DNA of 64,000 nt from Limonium bicolor (GCA_023374045.1 CM041776.1:315134722-315198721); one strand, 5' to 3'. Numbered from the stretch's first letter, positions 1-13,248 are shown. Translations and numbers: made by a program. Notes: generated from the letters alone by a model not told the origin.

Positions 1-839
1 AGACGATCGAGAGGGAAGAGCTTGACAGGACCGATGTTCTATTGCCAGGTCAGCAGCAACTTCTCATCTCTTCCGTAGCTAACGCGTCCAAGGGACCGGT
101 CATCCTCGTCATCATGTCTGGTGGTGGGTTTGACATCTCATTCGCTAAGAACAGCGATAAGATCGCTGGAATAGTCTGGGCAGGTTATCCGGGTGAAGCA
201 GGGGGTGCGGCTATTGCTGACATCTTATTCGGAGTTTACAATCCAAGCGGCAGACTACCCATGACGTGGTATCCTCAATCCTACGTCGACAAAGTTCCGA
301 TGACAGATATGAACATGAGACCCAATCCAGCTAGAGGATACCCGGGTAGAACATACCGGTTCTACACCGGTCCGACCGTGTACGCCTTCGGTGACGGTCT
401 GAGCTACTCCAAGTTCACCCATCGGCTAATCCATGCTCCGACCCAGCTCACTATTCCGTTATCAGAGGGCCATCCCTGCCGCATAGCGTCGCCAAGCTGC
501 GGGTCGCTAGACGTAGTGGAAGACGACGACAGTGATTCCGTGTGCGGCAACGCTGCGTTTGATATCCACATGAAGGTCAAGAACAGAGGAAGCATGAGCG
601 GGAGCCACACCGTGATGTTATTCTACAAACCGTCGAATCTCCCCGGCGCGCCGAACAAGCACCTGATTGGATTTCAGAAGGTGAGCTTGGGTGGACAACA
701 GGAGGCGCTGCTCAAGTTCCAAGTGGATGGGTGTAAGCATTTGAGCGTGGTGGATGAAGTTGGCAACAGGAAGATACATCTGGGGATGCACGAGCTCCAG
801 ATTGGGGATTTGAAGCACATGCTTCATGTCAGGGTCTGA
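1..839 (+). CDS. BXL2-like: Beta-D-xylosidase (GH3), C-terminal part; 5' end outside window
   Basis: The frame is open from position 3 to the TGA at 837-839 and gives 278 residues with no start inside the window. The protein begins in the end of the GH3 C-terminal domain ([12 protein letters not shown], then [54 protein letters not shown]). The plant BXL signature [24 protein letters not shown] follows in pieces, then a fibronectin III-like domain ending CKHLSVVDE and LHVRV. Plant BXLs are secreted apoplastic enzymes that remove xylose (and often arabinose) from xylan and arabinan side chains. The catalytic nucleophile lies in the N-terminal domain, outside this window. [17 protein letters not shown] and HPCR...C spacing resemble the Arabidopsis BXL2 branch more than BXL1; that assignment is from memory. 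All 839 bases are one exon, as expected for a long last exon. No frameshift was seen. Confidence 0.93.
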   Translation, partial: TIEREELDRTDVLLPGQQQLLISSVANASKGPVILVIMSGGGFDISFAKNSDKIAGIVWAGYPGEAGGAAIADILFGVYNPSGRLPMTWYPQSYVDKVPMTDMNMRPNPARGYPGRTYRFYTGPTVYAFGDGLSYSKFTHRLIHAPTQLTIPLSEGHPCRIASPSCGSLDVVEDDDSDSVCGNAAFDIHMKVKNRGSMSGSHTVMLFYKPSNLPGAPNKHLIGFQKVSLGGQQEALLKFQVDGCKHLSVVDEVGNRKIHLGMHELQIGDLKHMLHVRV

Positions 840-1555
840 TTTTATAAATTGGATCAATTGGGTTATTATTGCCAATTTGTGATTTGTAATTTGATTTACC
901 CTATACAATGGGAGAAAATTAAGTTGGTGGAAAAAAGTAGTCAAGAAAAAAGCTAGATCAGCAGAAGTAATTGGTAAATTGTGCCAAATAATCTTAACTC
1001 AAGGGAGTTGTAAGATTCTCTCGAGGGATGTCACTTGTACCCCAAATCTTCAATTGTGCAAACTGGATGAAAGTTTCTTGGAATGGAAACAATGTGTTAG
1101 AATTACTGGAGTATGTATTTTTTTTTTTAAAGCACAAACCATCTCTACCATTACATATTTACATTAGAGATAAGATACACATTCATGTCATTAAACCGAA
1201 AACCCACCATGGTCTTGTCTAGTACCTTGGCCATACCTATATGTTTCGTTCTTTATGAAAATGAGCTAGTTATGCATAACTTGGGTCTTACATATATCCA
1301 AATGTCAATATGTCACATCCGTTTCTTTGAGAGTGGAGCTTCTTTTTTGCATTTGCGTGTAGGGGGAGGGAGTGATCTCTTCCCCTTCTTTTTTTTTTTT
1401 CTTTCCCAGCTCATGTCCTAACTTCATGCTTCAAATATTTTTTGAATCTTTTTCAAATAATTAAGGTTTTATTATCACCATTTAGATCTCGTCAAGAGTT
1501 TCACGTTGGGCACAATTTATGTGCTTTCTGTGTAAAGTCAGAAGTGGATCTACCT
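840..1555. other. 3' UTR and spacer after BXL
   Basis: AT-rich sequence follows the xylosidase stop. It probably contains the 3' UTR, but no single convincing poly(A) signal could be picked. Short open frames on both strands have no recognisable protein features. Homopolymer runs (T at about 1120 and 1390) are the only structure. Confidence 0.5.
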
Positions 1556-4500
1556 CATTATAAGAAAAAGGCTAGTTTGCTACCGACACAATTGGTAGTG
1601 ATAATAGTGAAATTGGTAGCTAATTAGAATGGGCTACCGCTTTTGTTCATTTGCTACTGGAGTTTGGTGGTGGGTAGATATTACCTTAACCATTGGGCCG
1701 TTATTTGCGACATATATTACATGTTGCATGTATATATTGAATGTTTGATACACTAAATATAAATAAAAAAATTTACCGAGATATGAACGAACATTGAATA
1801 TGTAAAAATTAATAAAATTGATGTAGGTTTGACTAAGCCTCGTTGATATTTTAAATTACATAATATTACAACATTAATTTTGTATGGTCAAAATAATAAA
1901 AATAAAAGTATATGTTAGCTTAACATTGTATAAAATTAAAAAATAAACATATATATATCATTTACAAATACTTTGAACATTTATAAATTTTATACATATC
2001 GTTTGTATTTATTTTATAAATTTTAACCAAAACGTCAACTAATTTAAATTGTTATTATTTATTATATTTTTATATTTTATTGATTTATGAGATTTTTGTA
2101 AATTGAAAGAATTATATAGTAAAATGTATAAAAACTGCACAAAATTTAAAATTTATATACATATATATCATTTACTCATTTAAATTATTTTGACAACTAA
2201 TTTATATTGATTTTGAAAATTTTAACCAACATATGTACTAGTTTAAATTATTACTACATGTACTCTACTTTATAAAATATATTAATACATGTGACACTTT
2301 GAAAATTAAAAATATTATGAATATCAAAAATATATTATGTTGCGTATATCTTATATGATAAATAAATTCTTGTACTGGTATGTAGTTTTCATTAATTTTC
2401 ACGAATTAGACAATTTTTGTTTACTTAAAGTTCTTTTTAAAATTTTGATAGCTAAAAGATAAAAAGTAAAATATACTAAAGGTAATATATTGAAAAAACT
2501 ATAAAAATAAAATATTTATATAAGAAGATGATATATCCACTATAGTAGTAGCAATATAGGTTAGTATTCTGAGTTATGTAGTAATCACACGTTTAAGTTA
2601 TAAGACAACAATAATTTTATGGGAAAATTCACGAGATACCACTAAAAAGTTTATTAATTCATAAAATATCATAGTTTTTAAAAAGTTTTTGCAGGTACCA
2701 TAAAAAATAATTTCAATTCATCAGATACCACAAATTACTAACTCAAAACTTTTTAAGACCAAAATACCCCAACTGTTAATAAACATAGTTCACGATATAC
2801 CACTTAAAAATTCAAGAAAATTCATGGGATACCACTAAAAAGTGTGTTAATTCACAAAATACCAGTTTTTAAAAAAGTTTTCTAGATACCATAAAAACTA
2901 TTTTTAATTCACCATATACCACAAATTACTAGCCCAAAACTTTTTAAGACCAAAATACCCCTACTTGATAATAATTATAGTTCACGGTATACCACATAAA
3001 TATTTGTAATTCATAAGATACCACAACATTCATTAAAATATATTAAAACAGTAAAATAATAAAAATTTATAGGTTTATTAATAATAGGTTTAAACTTTAA
3101 ATAAAATTAAAATACCAATATATAGTTATAAAATTACTAAAAAATTAAAAATACAAAGTAGTTAGGAGAATATTAAATTATCATTCTCTTTATTATTTTT
3201 GTCAATTTTCAATCAAATTTTTGGATTCTCTAATATAATTCTACCTTTTAACTATTCTTCATATTTTTAGAGATTTTATTACTATATATGGTAAATTTTA
3301 ACCCATATATAAGAAAAAATTAGCTTTCGCTACTTACGTTTTTTTAATATTTATTAATTTTGTGTTATTTTTGAATTTAATATATAAATTGATATTATAT
3401 TAAAAAATTATACCTATATACAAGCTAAATAATTTGACAAAAAAATAAAACTATAGTTAAGAGTATTATAATCTAATATATTTTATAATATAATTTTATA
3501 TATTTTAATTCAAAACAAAATTTAGCAAACGTATTTGAAAAAGTAACTGTAAAAATTAACGCTCTTCATATATGGGTTAAAATTGAAAAATAAAAACATA
3601 CCATATGTATAATAATAAAATATCTAAATAATTATAAAAAGTATAATATATTAGTGAAGTAAAAATTTGATTAAAATAGCCAAATTTTTTAAGAGAATGA
3701 TAATTTAGTTTTTTTATAATTTACTTTAATAGATTTAATTTTTTTAAGAATACTAGTTTACAATACTAAAAATACTTTGAGTAAAAATATTATAAAAAAT
3801 TTAGTTATCATTATTCAACTATTTTTATTTTTAATTAAGTTTTTTAGCTTTTAAATAATTATGATATTTTTTATATTTTTCAAAAATTTTAATTATATAT
3901 GCATTTTTTTATTTAATCAACACTTTAACCAATAAAATAATAAACTTAAGTTTTTATTTTTTTTACCGTTTTAAATATATATTTTGCTAATTTTTGTGTT
4001 ATCTTGTGAATTAATAATATTTATGTGGTATACCATGAACTATGTTTATTAACAAGTAAAGGTATTCTGGTCTTAAAAAGTTTTGGGTTAGTAATTTGTA
4101 GTATCTGGTGAATTGAAATTATTTTTGTGGTATCTGAAATTTTTAAAAAAACCTGTGGTATTTTGTGAATCAAGAAAAATTTAAGTGGTATCTTGTGAAT
4201 TTTCCAAAAAAATAAAAATATCTACTAATTATAATAAAATCTCTCATGATATGAAGAATTGTAAAAAGTATCATTATGTTAGAGAAGCCATAAATTTTAT
4301 TAAAAATTGACTAAAATAGTTAAGAGGAATGATATTTTAATATTTTATAATCTTACTTTATATAAAAAATAATTTATTATAATATTTCATTCATTAAAAT
4401 TATTGGAGTAAAAATATTTTAAGAATTTGCATAATCATTATATTAACTACTTGATAGTATAAATTTTATATTTTTAGTAATTTTATAATTAATATTTTGT

Positions 4501-5645
4501 ATTTTAAATTTTATTTAAAATTTAAACCTATATAATAATAAACCTATAAATTTTTTATTTTACTGTTTTATTTTATTTTAATAAATGTTGTGGTATCTTG
4601 TGAATTAAAAATATTAATGTGGTATATCGTGAACTATGTTTATTAACATGTAGGGGTATTTTGGTCTTAAAAAGTTTTCGGTTAGTAATCTATGCTATTT
4701 TGTGAATTAAAATTATTTTTTGCGGTATCTGGAAATTTTTTTGTGGTATTTTGTGAATTAACACACTTTTTAGTGGTATCCCGTGAATTTTCTCTAATAT
4801 TTATGTGGTATACCGTGAACTATGTTTGTTAACAAGTATGGGTATTTTGGTCTTAAAAAGTTTTGGGTTAGTAATTTGTGGTATCTGATGGATTAAAATT
4901 ATTTTTTGTGGTATCTGGAAAACTTTTTTTGAAAACTGTGGTATTTGGTGAATTAACAAACTTTTTAGTGATATCCCATGAATGTTCCCTAATTTTACTA
5001 ACACTTATGAATATTAGCTTTCATTTCTTATATTCTAGCACATTATCAACTAAAATTTCATCAGCATTGTTAGTCGGTAGCAATTTAGAAACTTTAAGAT
5101 AGTAGCAATTTAGCTACTTGTTTAAAATATTTGCTATCATAGCCAAAATAGTAGCACTATTGCAACTGTAATCAAGTGTTGGTAGCAATTTCATAATTTC
5201 TCTTATCTACATGGTCGTAGCAACTTTTAAGATAGTAGCTAGATAGCTATTGATTATTTGATTATAATCTTTTTACTATCGTTGCTCAAATAGTAGCATA
5301 ATAGCTACCATGATTGAATTAACATCAACCAAGTTGTAGCAATTCATTAATTTAATTACATTTACTAAAACTATCAGAATGAAAGATAAAATAGCTACTA
5401 TTAATGGTAGCAATCTTGTAAGGCGGTAAACATTTAACTACTAGCTAAAAGTTTAGCTACCATTGCTATTGTAGTAGCACAAAAGCAACCACTTTGTTAA
5501 TAACATCAAAAATCAGTAGTAATTTTCCAATTTAAATACTAATATAAGTGTAGTAGTAATTCATCGATAGGCATAACATGGTAGCACAATTGCAACCAAG
5601 AATTTATTAGCATACTAAATTAGTAGCCTTTTGTTACTTTGTTAA
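1556..5645. mobile_element. Degenerate CACTA (En/Spm-like) element, interrupted
   Basis: At 1556 the sequence CATTATAAGAAAAA resembles a decayed CACTACAAGAAAAA terminus. It is followed by GCTACC/GGTAGC motifs up to about 1690. Between about 5060 and 5640 the same motifs (GTAGCAA, TAGCTAC, GGTAGCAATTT) recur many times in both orientations, as in CACTA subterminal regions. The interior is filled by the foldback element at 2621-4989 and by AT-rich sequence without a transposase. The right terminus is not cleanly defined, so the boundary is approximate. Family assignment rests on the terminal motif plus the subterminal repeats. Confidence 0.5.
2621..4989. mobile_element. Foldback MULE-like element with nested copies of its own arms
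   Basis: The left end GGGAAAATTCACGAGATACC and the right end (...GATATCCCATGAATGTTCCC) are inverted repeats. They are flanked by near-identical 9-bp duplications, TAATTTTAT (2612-2620) and TAATTTTAC (4990-4998), the size typical of Mutator-like elements. A second left arm starts near 2815. Related right arms occur at about 4020-4205, 4615-4795 and 4800-4989, so copies have inserted into, or been duplicated within, each other. The arms repeat phrases such as GTGGTATC-TTGTGAATT and AAAATACCCC. The centre is extremely AT-rich and has no coding potential. Confidence 0.75.
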
Positions 5646-6000
5646 AGGGATGGATCTCATATCTGACAATCCAAAATTGACATGCAACTCTGAATCTGCA
5701 CCGCGGAGCAAGCTGAAGGAAGCTGGTCCTGAGTCGCCGACCAAGCGGCAAATACGGTGGTGAGGTGAGGATGAGGCACCGGCCGAGTGGCGATAAAGAA
5801 GGAGCAAGGTTGGAGGTGAGGTACTACAAGAAAAAGAGAATTTTGCTACTGTGAAATTGCCACCGTACTTCAATCGGTAGTCATTTACTCTAAAGGTTAC
5901 TGACTTTGTGTGCTAATAAATTCTTGGTTGGTTGCAATTGTGCTTCCATGTTATGGCTGGTTGCAAAAAAAATCATGTGGTAGCTATATTGCTACCGAGA
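5570..6000. mobile_element. Second CACTA terminus in inverted orientation
   Basis: TACTACAAGAAAAAGAG at 5822 is one base from the canonical CACTACAAGAAAA terminus. It is followed rightwards by TTGCTAC, GGTAGTC and GTAGCTATATTGCTACC subterminal motifs to about 6000. The stretch 5893-5960 is the reverse complement of about 5577-5645 (TGCTAATAAATTCTTGG and GCAATTGTGC are shared). Two related CACTA ends therefore face each other around a GC-rich 130-bp segment (about 5690-5820), which resembles captured or internal non-repeat DNA. Confidence 0.5.
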
Positions 6001-6411
6001 TCTAGCCCTTTTCGTTTTTTTCTTTTCGTTAATAAAGATGAACTATCATCCATCGCGGGATCTTTATATTATTATGTTTTCCACGTTTTTTCACTCGTTT
6101 TAGTTTCTTATTTATTATGTATATGCTGAAGTTAATATCAACCAACCCGACAATAATGGATGGAATCAATAGTGAGTTCTTCCGGTGTTCCTGGTGGTGC
6201 TTTTCCCGCTACTATTATCCCCTATTTGCGCTCCTCACAAAAAACTTTGTTGGACTCTGGATATATAGGCTGTCACCTGTCGGATAGGACTGACTACTTT
6301 TGCCCCCTTTCGAATTAGCCAAAGACTTGGTTATGGACTAGGAGATTCACTACATTCCAGCTACATATCATGGTATTATTATAGGATGATTATCTTGAAG
6401 CTTTCATCAGA
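6001..6411. other. Spacer, nothing recognised
   Basis: Moderately AT-rich sequence with no convincing reading frame, no repeat partner elsewhere in the window and no RNA-gene motif that I can see. Confidence 0.4.
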
Positions 6412-7250
6412 GCATCCAAAATGATGGTGAGTGTCTTACTAAATTTCTAGGTGCCACACCAACAAATTATATTAGTGAAGTTCCTTAACATTCTCGATCC
6501 ATCACCAACTATTTTTACTTTAGCTTTTTGTTAAGAGTTTTTATATTTTATTATCATTGCAATGTTGCAGCCAACAATATTGATTTACAGAGCGTTCCTT
6601 ATTTAAGGAATGATGAGAGAGAAATAAGAGGGAATCCACACTACTACAATAGTTTTATAGGTGTCTTACTGACACATAAGAGTGGAATCCACACCATTGT
6701 GGATACCCTCAAAGTTGTCTACTAAGGGCATCCACAATAAGGAAAGTGGATTCCACCCAATCAAAAATATTATTATAATCTCTTCTCTCACATTCTCTCT
6801 CCATGTGTCAGCAAAAACCTTCTTTCTCCAGGTTTTTAATTAAGTAACCTCTCACATCTTCTCTCCTCCACCTCATCATTTTTTTTTCTTTTTACCACTA
6901 TGAGTGGAATCCACACCATTGTGGATGCCCCCCACATCGGTGTGGATTTCACCATAAAAAAGTAAAATAAAAATTTATAGTGGTGTGGAATCCAGCCTTA
7001 TTCTCTCTCATTGTTGCTTGATTAAGCAACGCTCTACAAAGTATCGTTAGTGGCTATAACAATAAAACATTAATAAAAAAATAAAAACTCCTAATAGAAT
7101 GCTAAAGTAAAAATTACGGAGGGGTGTGAGGTAAAATGTTAAGGAACCTTACCATCATAGAGATGAGAGTTTCTTATACAATTAAATAATATTTTTGTTG
7201 ACATGGCACTTAGAAATGGGTTAAGAAACTCTCTACCATTGTGGATGTGG
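6412..7250. mobile_element. Nested MITEs with inverted GGGCATCCACAATGG-type ends
   Basis: A left end GGGCATCCACAATAAGGAA at 6726 is matched by a right end CCATTGTGGATGCCC ending near 6930. Another right-type end (CACCATTGTGGATACCC) lies at about 6690-6708. An outer pair, GCATCCAAAATGATGG (about 6413) and CCATTGTGGATG (about 7232), suggests a further enclosing MITE. Arms include GTGGAATCCACACC. The elements are non-coding and hAT- or Harbinger-like; no clean target duplication was found, so the superfamily is open. Confidence 0.6.
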
Positions 7251-7631
7251 TTATCTTCTTTTTTATTTTCTTTTTTAATCACTAGAAAATGGACCACTGT
7301 GTATGTAATCAACTATCATTAATCTAATATCCTATTTTTGAAAAAATGTCGACATGTCATTTTGCAGAACTCAAAGTTAAGTCTACTCATACCCACATGT
7401 CAATTGATTATTACTTAACCACATCACCCAAAGTTAATTATCACAATTTTACGATAAATGGGAAATTAGTAGTTTCAATCAAACCCACCACTAGCTATGT
7501 ACAAACTTACTATGGGTTAACCATTGCAATGGTAACTTTATCCAACATTTATCATCTCAAACAATAGGGCCTTCGCAACCACCTAAATGACCTAAGGTTT
7601 ATATAAATAATAACGGGTTGATGTCACAATA
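7251..7631. other. Spacer, nothing recognised
   Basis: Low-complexity AT-rich DNA. A 73-codon open frame at 7346-7567 has no family features and is left unannotated. Confidence 0.4.
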
Positions 7632-7636
7632 ATAAT

Positions 7637-10041
7637 TGTAACACCCTAACTCAAAAATCCATACTTAACTCATAAACCTCCAACCAATTATATTAACAAC
7701 ACAACAGAATTCTTACAACAATTGGTGTTACCGCCGTTAGTTACCCACGTGACTAACTAGACATACTAAATTCTCCAAGATCTAGCTATGGTCTGATGGA
7801 CCTGAATATACTGAACATTAGTACTTACAAGTCTTAACCATTTACATCTCATTTACTCAATTTACTCACCATTCACATGGTTATACACTCTTATCCATCT
7901 CTAGTCATTCCTTGACAAGTTACATCATTCTCCTACAGTTTCCACCTCCATCACCCAAAGTCCTCTCATCACCATCAAGATTTTACACACTAGTTCATAC
8001 CTAATTCACCACAAAATATTACACATCCTTTCCTACAGATTTTTGCTCAAGTCTTAACATTCCTCATACCATGATCTTGTGTGTGTTTAATACACCCACC
8101 TAACCTCTAATTCTTCCTAGACAACTCTAGGTCATTTTAATCCTCCCAAAACATCTTAGCTTAGTCATTTCTACTAAAATCTCCTTAAATGATTCCTAGT
8201 ACTTTCTAGATCCAAATATCTCCTTAAAACACTTTTAACACCTAGTTTCTCAACCAAATTTTGATATAGCTTCCCTACTATGTTATTATAGCCAAAAGCA
8301 TAGTTTTTCTCATTCAATCACCTCATACTCATCAAACCCTTTTCTCATGATATTTCTCACCCAATTCAAACCATTCATAACAAACTCAATATGGTGCAAT
8401 AATCTTAAATTGCATAGCACTAAGGCTCTTAAATGACATGGCTCTTAGGCCCTTAAATGACTTAAACTTAAACACTGAATTTCCCACATATAAAAGCTTT
8501 CAACCTAAAAATACACACATCAATGCTCCCATAACAATATAAGTGTTCTTGTAATTCACTTTATGATTGTTTTACTAACTCAATTCCCATTTGCTCCTTA
8601 ATCACAAGTTCACAAATATGATCATATTGTTTCTCCTAGGTTTTGTAGCCCATTACATAATGTAAGCTCTAAGCTACATTTAGTATCCATCTAAATCCCA
8701 TCCCTTAAAGCATTAAACCACCTTAAGGTAAGTAATTTACCTTGTTTTTTTCAAGTGTTTCTCACTTTCCCCCCTTGGTTTCTTGATTGATTCTCAGCCA
8801 AGGACCTTAGTTCTCTTGCCAATCTTCTAATCAACATCAAAATAATCTAATGAGTACTAAGCAACATGCCTGAACTCATAGAATTTGCTCTTAGGTTAAA
8901 AGAGTGTTTTAAGGCATTAAAGTGGATGATTACCTTGGAGTCTCAAGATAGACTTTGGTAATGAGTCAAGAGGACCTCCACTAGTCCTTTGGAGATTAAA
9001 ACAAGCTAGTTCAAGGAGTAAAACAAGACCCCATGAGAAGAAAATTTTTTGTAATGAACAAAAGTGAAGGAAACTTGATTTTTCTTCCACTTTCCTTACC
9101 TTGAATGAAAGGAGATGAGATGGAGCTCTTAAAACTGAATTTTCCCTCTTCAATGGAGTTTTTCCATGGCATCAAACTTGAGATTTTGAAGTTTTGAAAA
9201 GATATAATTAAAGGACTTTCTCCAACTAAGAATAATCTAAGCTTAGTTTTTGATTTGGAGCAATATTGTGGATTTGGTGAGCAAATGAAGATGGGGAAGA
9301 ATGGAGGCTGCAACTTACGGTTTTGGAGCAGAGGGAAGAATAAGAAGACAGTGGGGAAAGGAAGAAATGAAGAAGAAAGGAGAGAGAGAGAAGAGGTAAA
9401 GTAAGATATTTGCTTTAATAAGGTAAATAGTCTTTTTCACTTTACTTCCTTCTCTTTTCTTATTTTTCTTAAGCCCAAGGTGACTCATCACCTTCAAAAC
9501 CGGCCCCCTCTCATTCCCTTAGATATTTAGGTGTGTTTGACCATTGACCACTTAAGAAAGTCATTTGACTTATTTTGGGCACTATTTGGGTACTATTCAT
9601 AATTAGTGCACAAATTTGTGAAATTTTTGATTTCTTATTGATTTAGGCTTCCTAATGTTATAATAAGTAGTACACATGTTTATTAAGGTGTAATCGTGGT
9701 CATTTAGCCACTCAAAACTCATTTCCAAGATAATTTTTTCAAAAATGTGCTTTAAGACTCCTTAAAGCATAATTTGTGTTTAAACTTGTTTTTGAGCTTG
9801 ATTTTCTTTGGTAAATGATTTAACATGTTCATTATCATGTTTAATAAGGTCTATAAATGACCTTTGGGTCCTAATCAAGGTTACACCAAGTCTAGAGCAA
9901 GTGTTTGCTTAAATTGACTTTATGGTGTTTTCTTGTGTTTTCTTTGGTTTACATTGTCTACCAATGTTTCCAAGGCATGTTTTAGCCTTATTACATCATA
10001 AATTGATGTTTAATTACCATACTTAGGTTTGGGGTATTTCA
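7637..10041 (-). mobile_element. Solo LTR 1 (Ty3/gypsy superfamily), TSD ATAAT
   Basis: The 2405-bp element begins TGTAACACCC and ends GGGGTATTTCA on the + strand. It is flanked by the perfect 5-bp duplication ATAAT (7632-7636 and 10042-10046). No internal domain or second LTR is present, so it is a solo LTR left by LTR-LTR recombination. Sense is minus, inferred from the related LTR at 33947-36659 that ends GGGTGTTAAA directly before a PBS. A conserved hairpin lies at 7736-7757. An exon-like segment ending ATTCAAG|GTAAGG (donor at 9099 on the minus strand) matches the same position in the other solo LTRs. Confidence 0.88.
7736..7757 (-). other. Conserved 9-bp-stem hairpin near LTR 3' end (copy 1)
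   Basis: Arms GTTAGTTAC (7736-7744) and GTGACTAAC (7749-7757) enclose the loop CCAC. They pair with one wobble. It lies about 100 nt from the LTR 3' end and is flanked by GGCGGTAACACC in sense orientation, as in the other copies. Confidence 0.8.
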
Positions 10042-10076
10042 ATAATTAACAATTTAGGGTTATGATTTGTATGTTT

Positions 10077-11606
10077 TTAGACAGAACTAGCCAAGCACCA
10101 ATTCAAGGGAAAATTAATAGTTGTTGTCTTTGTTGCACCATTGACGAGTTCAGTTCCAAGGCATTTGGCTTTGTATGCTTCGATGTTACGTTCGAGTTGG
10201 GAGCTGAAAATCTTATCGACAGTCATTAGAAGGTTTCCCCGACGTTTCGTAGCCCACAAAGCTGGACCTTATAGCAGTAGTTGTCGCCAACCGTTATAAA
10301 GGTCGTTTTTAACTCGTATGCCGGATTCATTTTTATTTGGTTATATAGAAAAAATGCGTCAAGGAAACTAAAGACTGGGCTCTGAGTCGTGGAAGTGACC
10401 AATTTGTCTATGGAAGCTAAATGATATAGATCTCGCGACTACTTTCATTTATGTTTTTTTAAGTCAGTACACATTCGTCATTTGTTGTTGGTTTTCCTAA
10501 CTAAGACTACATTAATCAACCAATAGCCATAAATGATAGGTCTAATGAAATCAGCTTCTAAAAGTTTGGTTACTTCCTTCTTGACAATGATGTCGCGCTT
10601 GGCCCTAGAAAGCACCGCCTTTTCTAGCGAATGGGCAATTGGCTCTAGTCCACTGCGAGGTTATGCTGCATAACGAACCGCTCAAGTCTTGGCATATTGA
10701 CCAGTGTCATGGGGCTTTACATTACGGTTTACTGATAACCGTCATCTAAAGTCCGTTGTAAAAAAGGTGCACCTACCTCCGATCGATTATTGCTTACTGT
10801 TAGTTCTATAAACGTCATTAATTAATTCCAGCCCTCCTATTAATCACGGCTTGTGTTTAAACCGTGATTAATCATCCGTCGTTAAATGATTCCGTTCCAC
10901 CAATGAGTTCATTAGGGAAGTGCGAGTTGTTTCACAAATTGCATTGCCAATATTCAGGAACTTGGTAGGAGAATCAGAGAAGGGGGTATACCTGGTGGAA
11001 GCTCTCATCGTTACCTCACTTCGACGGAAGAGGAGGTGGTAGTAAGGTGTCAGTGAAGCCAGCCGACTAGTCCAGGGTCTTTATCATAGATGCCTCAACG
11101 TTGCAAATCCAGGTTGTTCTTTGATGGCCCTTTACCGTGGCTACCTTCCCTGAGAGGGTTGGGAATTTTAGCTTTAAGCACAATGTGCTCAAAACGGAAC
11201 ATAAGGCATGGATACCAGGGCGCCCTAGAAAGGTGTTATAACCGGGGAGATCATCCATCAAGAGGAACTCGATATCATTTGTGCTACTAAGTTTCCCATA
11301 TTCAAGTGTCATTTGTAGCTCGACCATGCTCTTTGAACGGGACTGCACATCCGAGAAGCAAGTAAGTCTTCTGGTAAAGTCATTTATCCACTCCTTTGGG
11401 GGGTCTAGTCGTCTGTAAGTGTCCACTGTGATCGGATTGAACCCGCTGCCATTATCCTAAGATCTGGTACATGTTTTGGTTACAGATTTGCGCTAAGATT
11501 ATTGTGTGGGAAGGTAACGCCCTCAAAGTCCTTGTCAGCGCGCTTTTCTTGACTGGCATGCTTAAGTCGGAGCTACGTAGCTCATGTAGGGATCGTTTCG
11601 ATCTCT
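10077..11606 (-). pseudogene. Ty3/gypsy pol remnant: protease to reverse transcriptase
   Basis: Read leftwards on the minus strand, the best stretch (11426-11067) contains FLLMDDLPGYNTFLGRPGIH and LCLKLKFPT. This is the end of a plant Ty3/gypsy aspartic protease (family pattern YN..LGRP, then LKFPT..G). Further left (about 10640-10290) come pieces recognisable as reverse transcriptase: FLDAFFLYNQIKMNP (usual FLDAYSGYNQI) and YCYKVQLCGLRN (usual YCYKVMPFGLKN). Stop codons and frameshifts interrupt it throughout, and the YVDD region is not intact. Tat-like lineage is likely from the protease style. The right end is homologous to the fragment at 18672-18890. Confidence 0.75.
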
Positions 11607-13043
11607 ATAACACTCTGATTTACTACTGACAAGTAACAGAAACAATAACATCATAATCCCAGTGAACATTAAAAGGGATCTTAGTGAGGCATTACGCCAC
11701 ACCCACACAAGTGATTACTAAGGCTAAACTTTCCTTCTCATAATACATCTTCATTAAACAAAGAAACAAACTAAACCATTTAACAAGTTAAGTACAACTC
11801 TCAAGTTTTTGAAACTAAACGTAACTAATCTTCCGAAACAAACTTCCGAAATAATTCCTATATTCTGTTTAAAATTTTCTTGTACAATTGTATGTCATCT
11901 ATCAATGAAAAGTGACTAAGTGTTGACGTATCTCAAAGTCCCCAGCACTTCACCCTTAATCATCAACCAGCAGAAACAAATCACACACAAACGCAAAATG
12001 GGATTGTGTAAATCAGTAAAACTAAGTCTGTCATTGCTTCACCTTGTAAATTCATTTTATTTGGAAATGTTTGACAGGATATAGCACACAAGTTTAACAG
12101 TTCACATAACACCATAAAATCTAGGAAATCTTAAACATTTAACAGCCAAACCTTTCAATATCCAATCTTCGTTCATTGATAAGTCAACACATTAAACATT
12201 CAACATTGATAAGGGAAAAATCTTATAATAACCACCAGCCCGAAAAGGCTGAAACTAGAGATTACCCAACAAGTAGGGTCTCAACTCAATCCAAAATCAC
12301 CACCTGAAATACCCCAAACCTTAATGTGTTAATTAATTATGTAATCATGATTTTCTAAGGCTAATTAAGTCCTTAAATATCATTGGTGAAGGAATAGAAA
12401 CCAAAAGAAGAAGAAAATGCGTAAAGTCACAAAACGTGAAAACACGTAATTAATTATTTTAGGAGGTATATAACCTTCACTGGGGTTATAAATATATTTT
12501 TATACCCTAAATACACATTAATAACATGTGGGAAAAATTCCGGAAGAAAACGGATCCAGATAACGCGTTAAAACGTTAACGGAGTCTTAAAGCGCGTTTT
12601 TCGAGAAAACCCGAAAACGTGACTTTAAGTGGTCAAACGAACCCGTAAAAAATTATAGTTCATTAAATAACAATAAATAAATATTAATGGGAGTTTAATA
12701 ACCATTAAAATAAAAGAAACGAGAAAATTCCGGAAAACAGTCCCGGTTAGTGAATAGTGTTAAACCGGGTAAATAAACGAGCGTTTTCTGTAAAAGACGA
12801 AAAACGCTCCAGCATGTATACATTAGTGGGACGGTTTTATTTATGTAGACAGCTCACTTACACATGACTAGTTAACTAATTAATTAAGTCAAAAGAGCCA
12901 AAATAACAAAAGGGTACAAATACCCCTTTTCCCTCTCTCTCATCCTTTATTTCTTTTTCCCCTTCTTTCCTTTTCTCTCTCTCTTTATTCCCAGCCAGCT
13001 CCATCTTCTCCTCTAAGCCACCAATTTTTCTCCTCCTTCTCCA

Positions 13044-13248
13044 ATGGCTACTCCAACTACAATGCCATGCCCAAGCTTCATACAAGCTCCAATCACAAAA
13101 GTAATCACATATTCTTCTTCCTCTCATCCTCCTCTATCATCCTCTCTTTTTAAAATTCCAAAAGGATGAAGTTGACCTCCATGGGTTTTCCCCATTAGAA
13201 GAGAAAATGGCATCATTGTGGAGCTTGGAGTCTCCTCTTCCTTCTAAG
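13044..13248 (+). other. Exon-like leader segment in LTR 2 ending in splice-donor motif
   Basis: It starts ATGGCTACTCCA. The 72 bases 13177-13248 encode LHGFSPLEEKMASLW and SLESPLPSK, and the next bases are GTAAAA. The corresponding 72-base segment of LTR 3 (28495-28424, minus strand) has the same length and about 85% identity by my count, and also ends AAG|GTAAAA. In LTR 2 a stop (GGATGA) and a frame change separate the ATG from the conserved part. No known protein was recognised. Confidence 0.55.

Noticed and set aside
404..944. Minus-strand frames overlapping the xylosidase exon
   Set aside because: They are shadows of a well-supported plus-strand coding exon.
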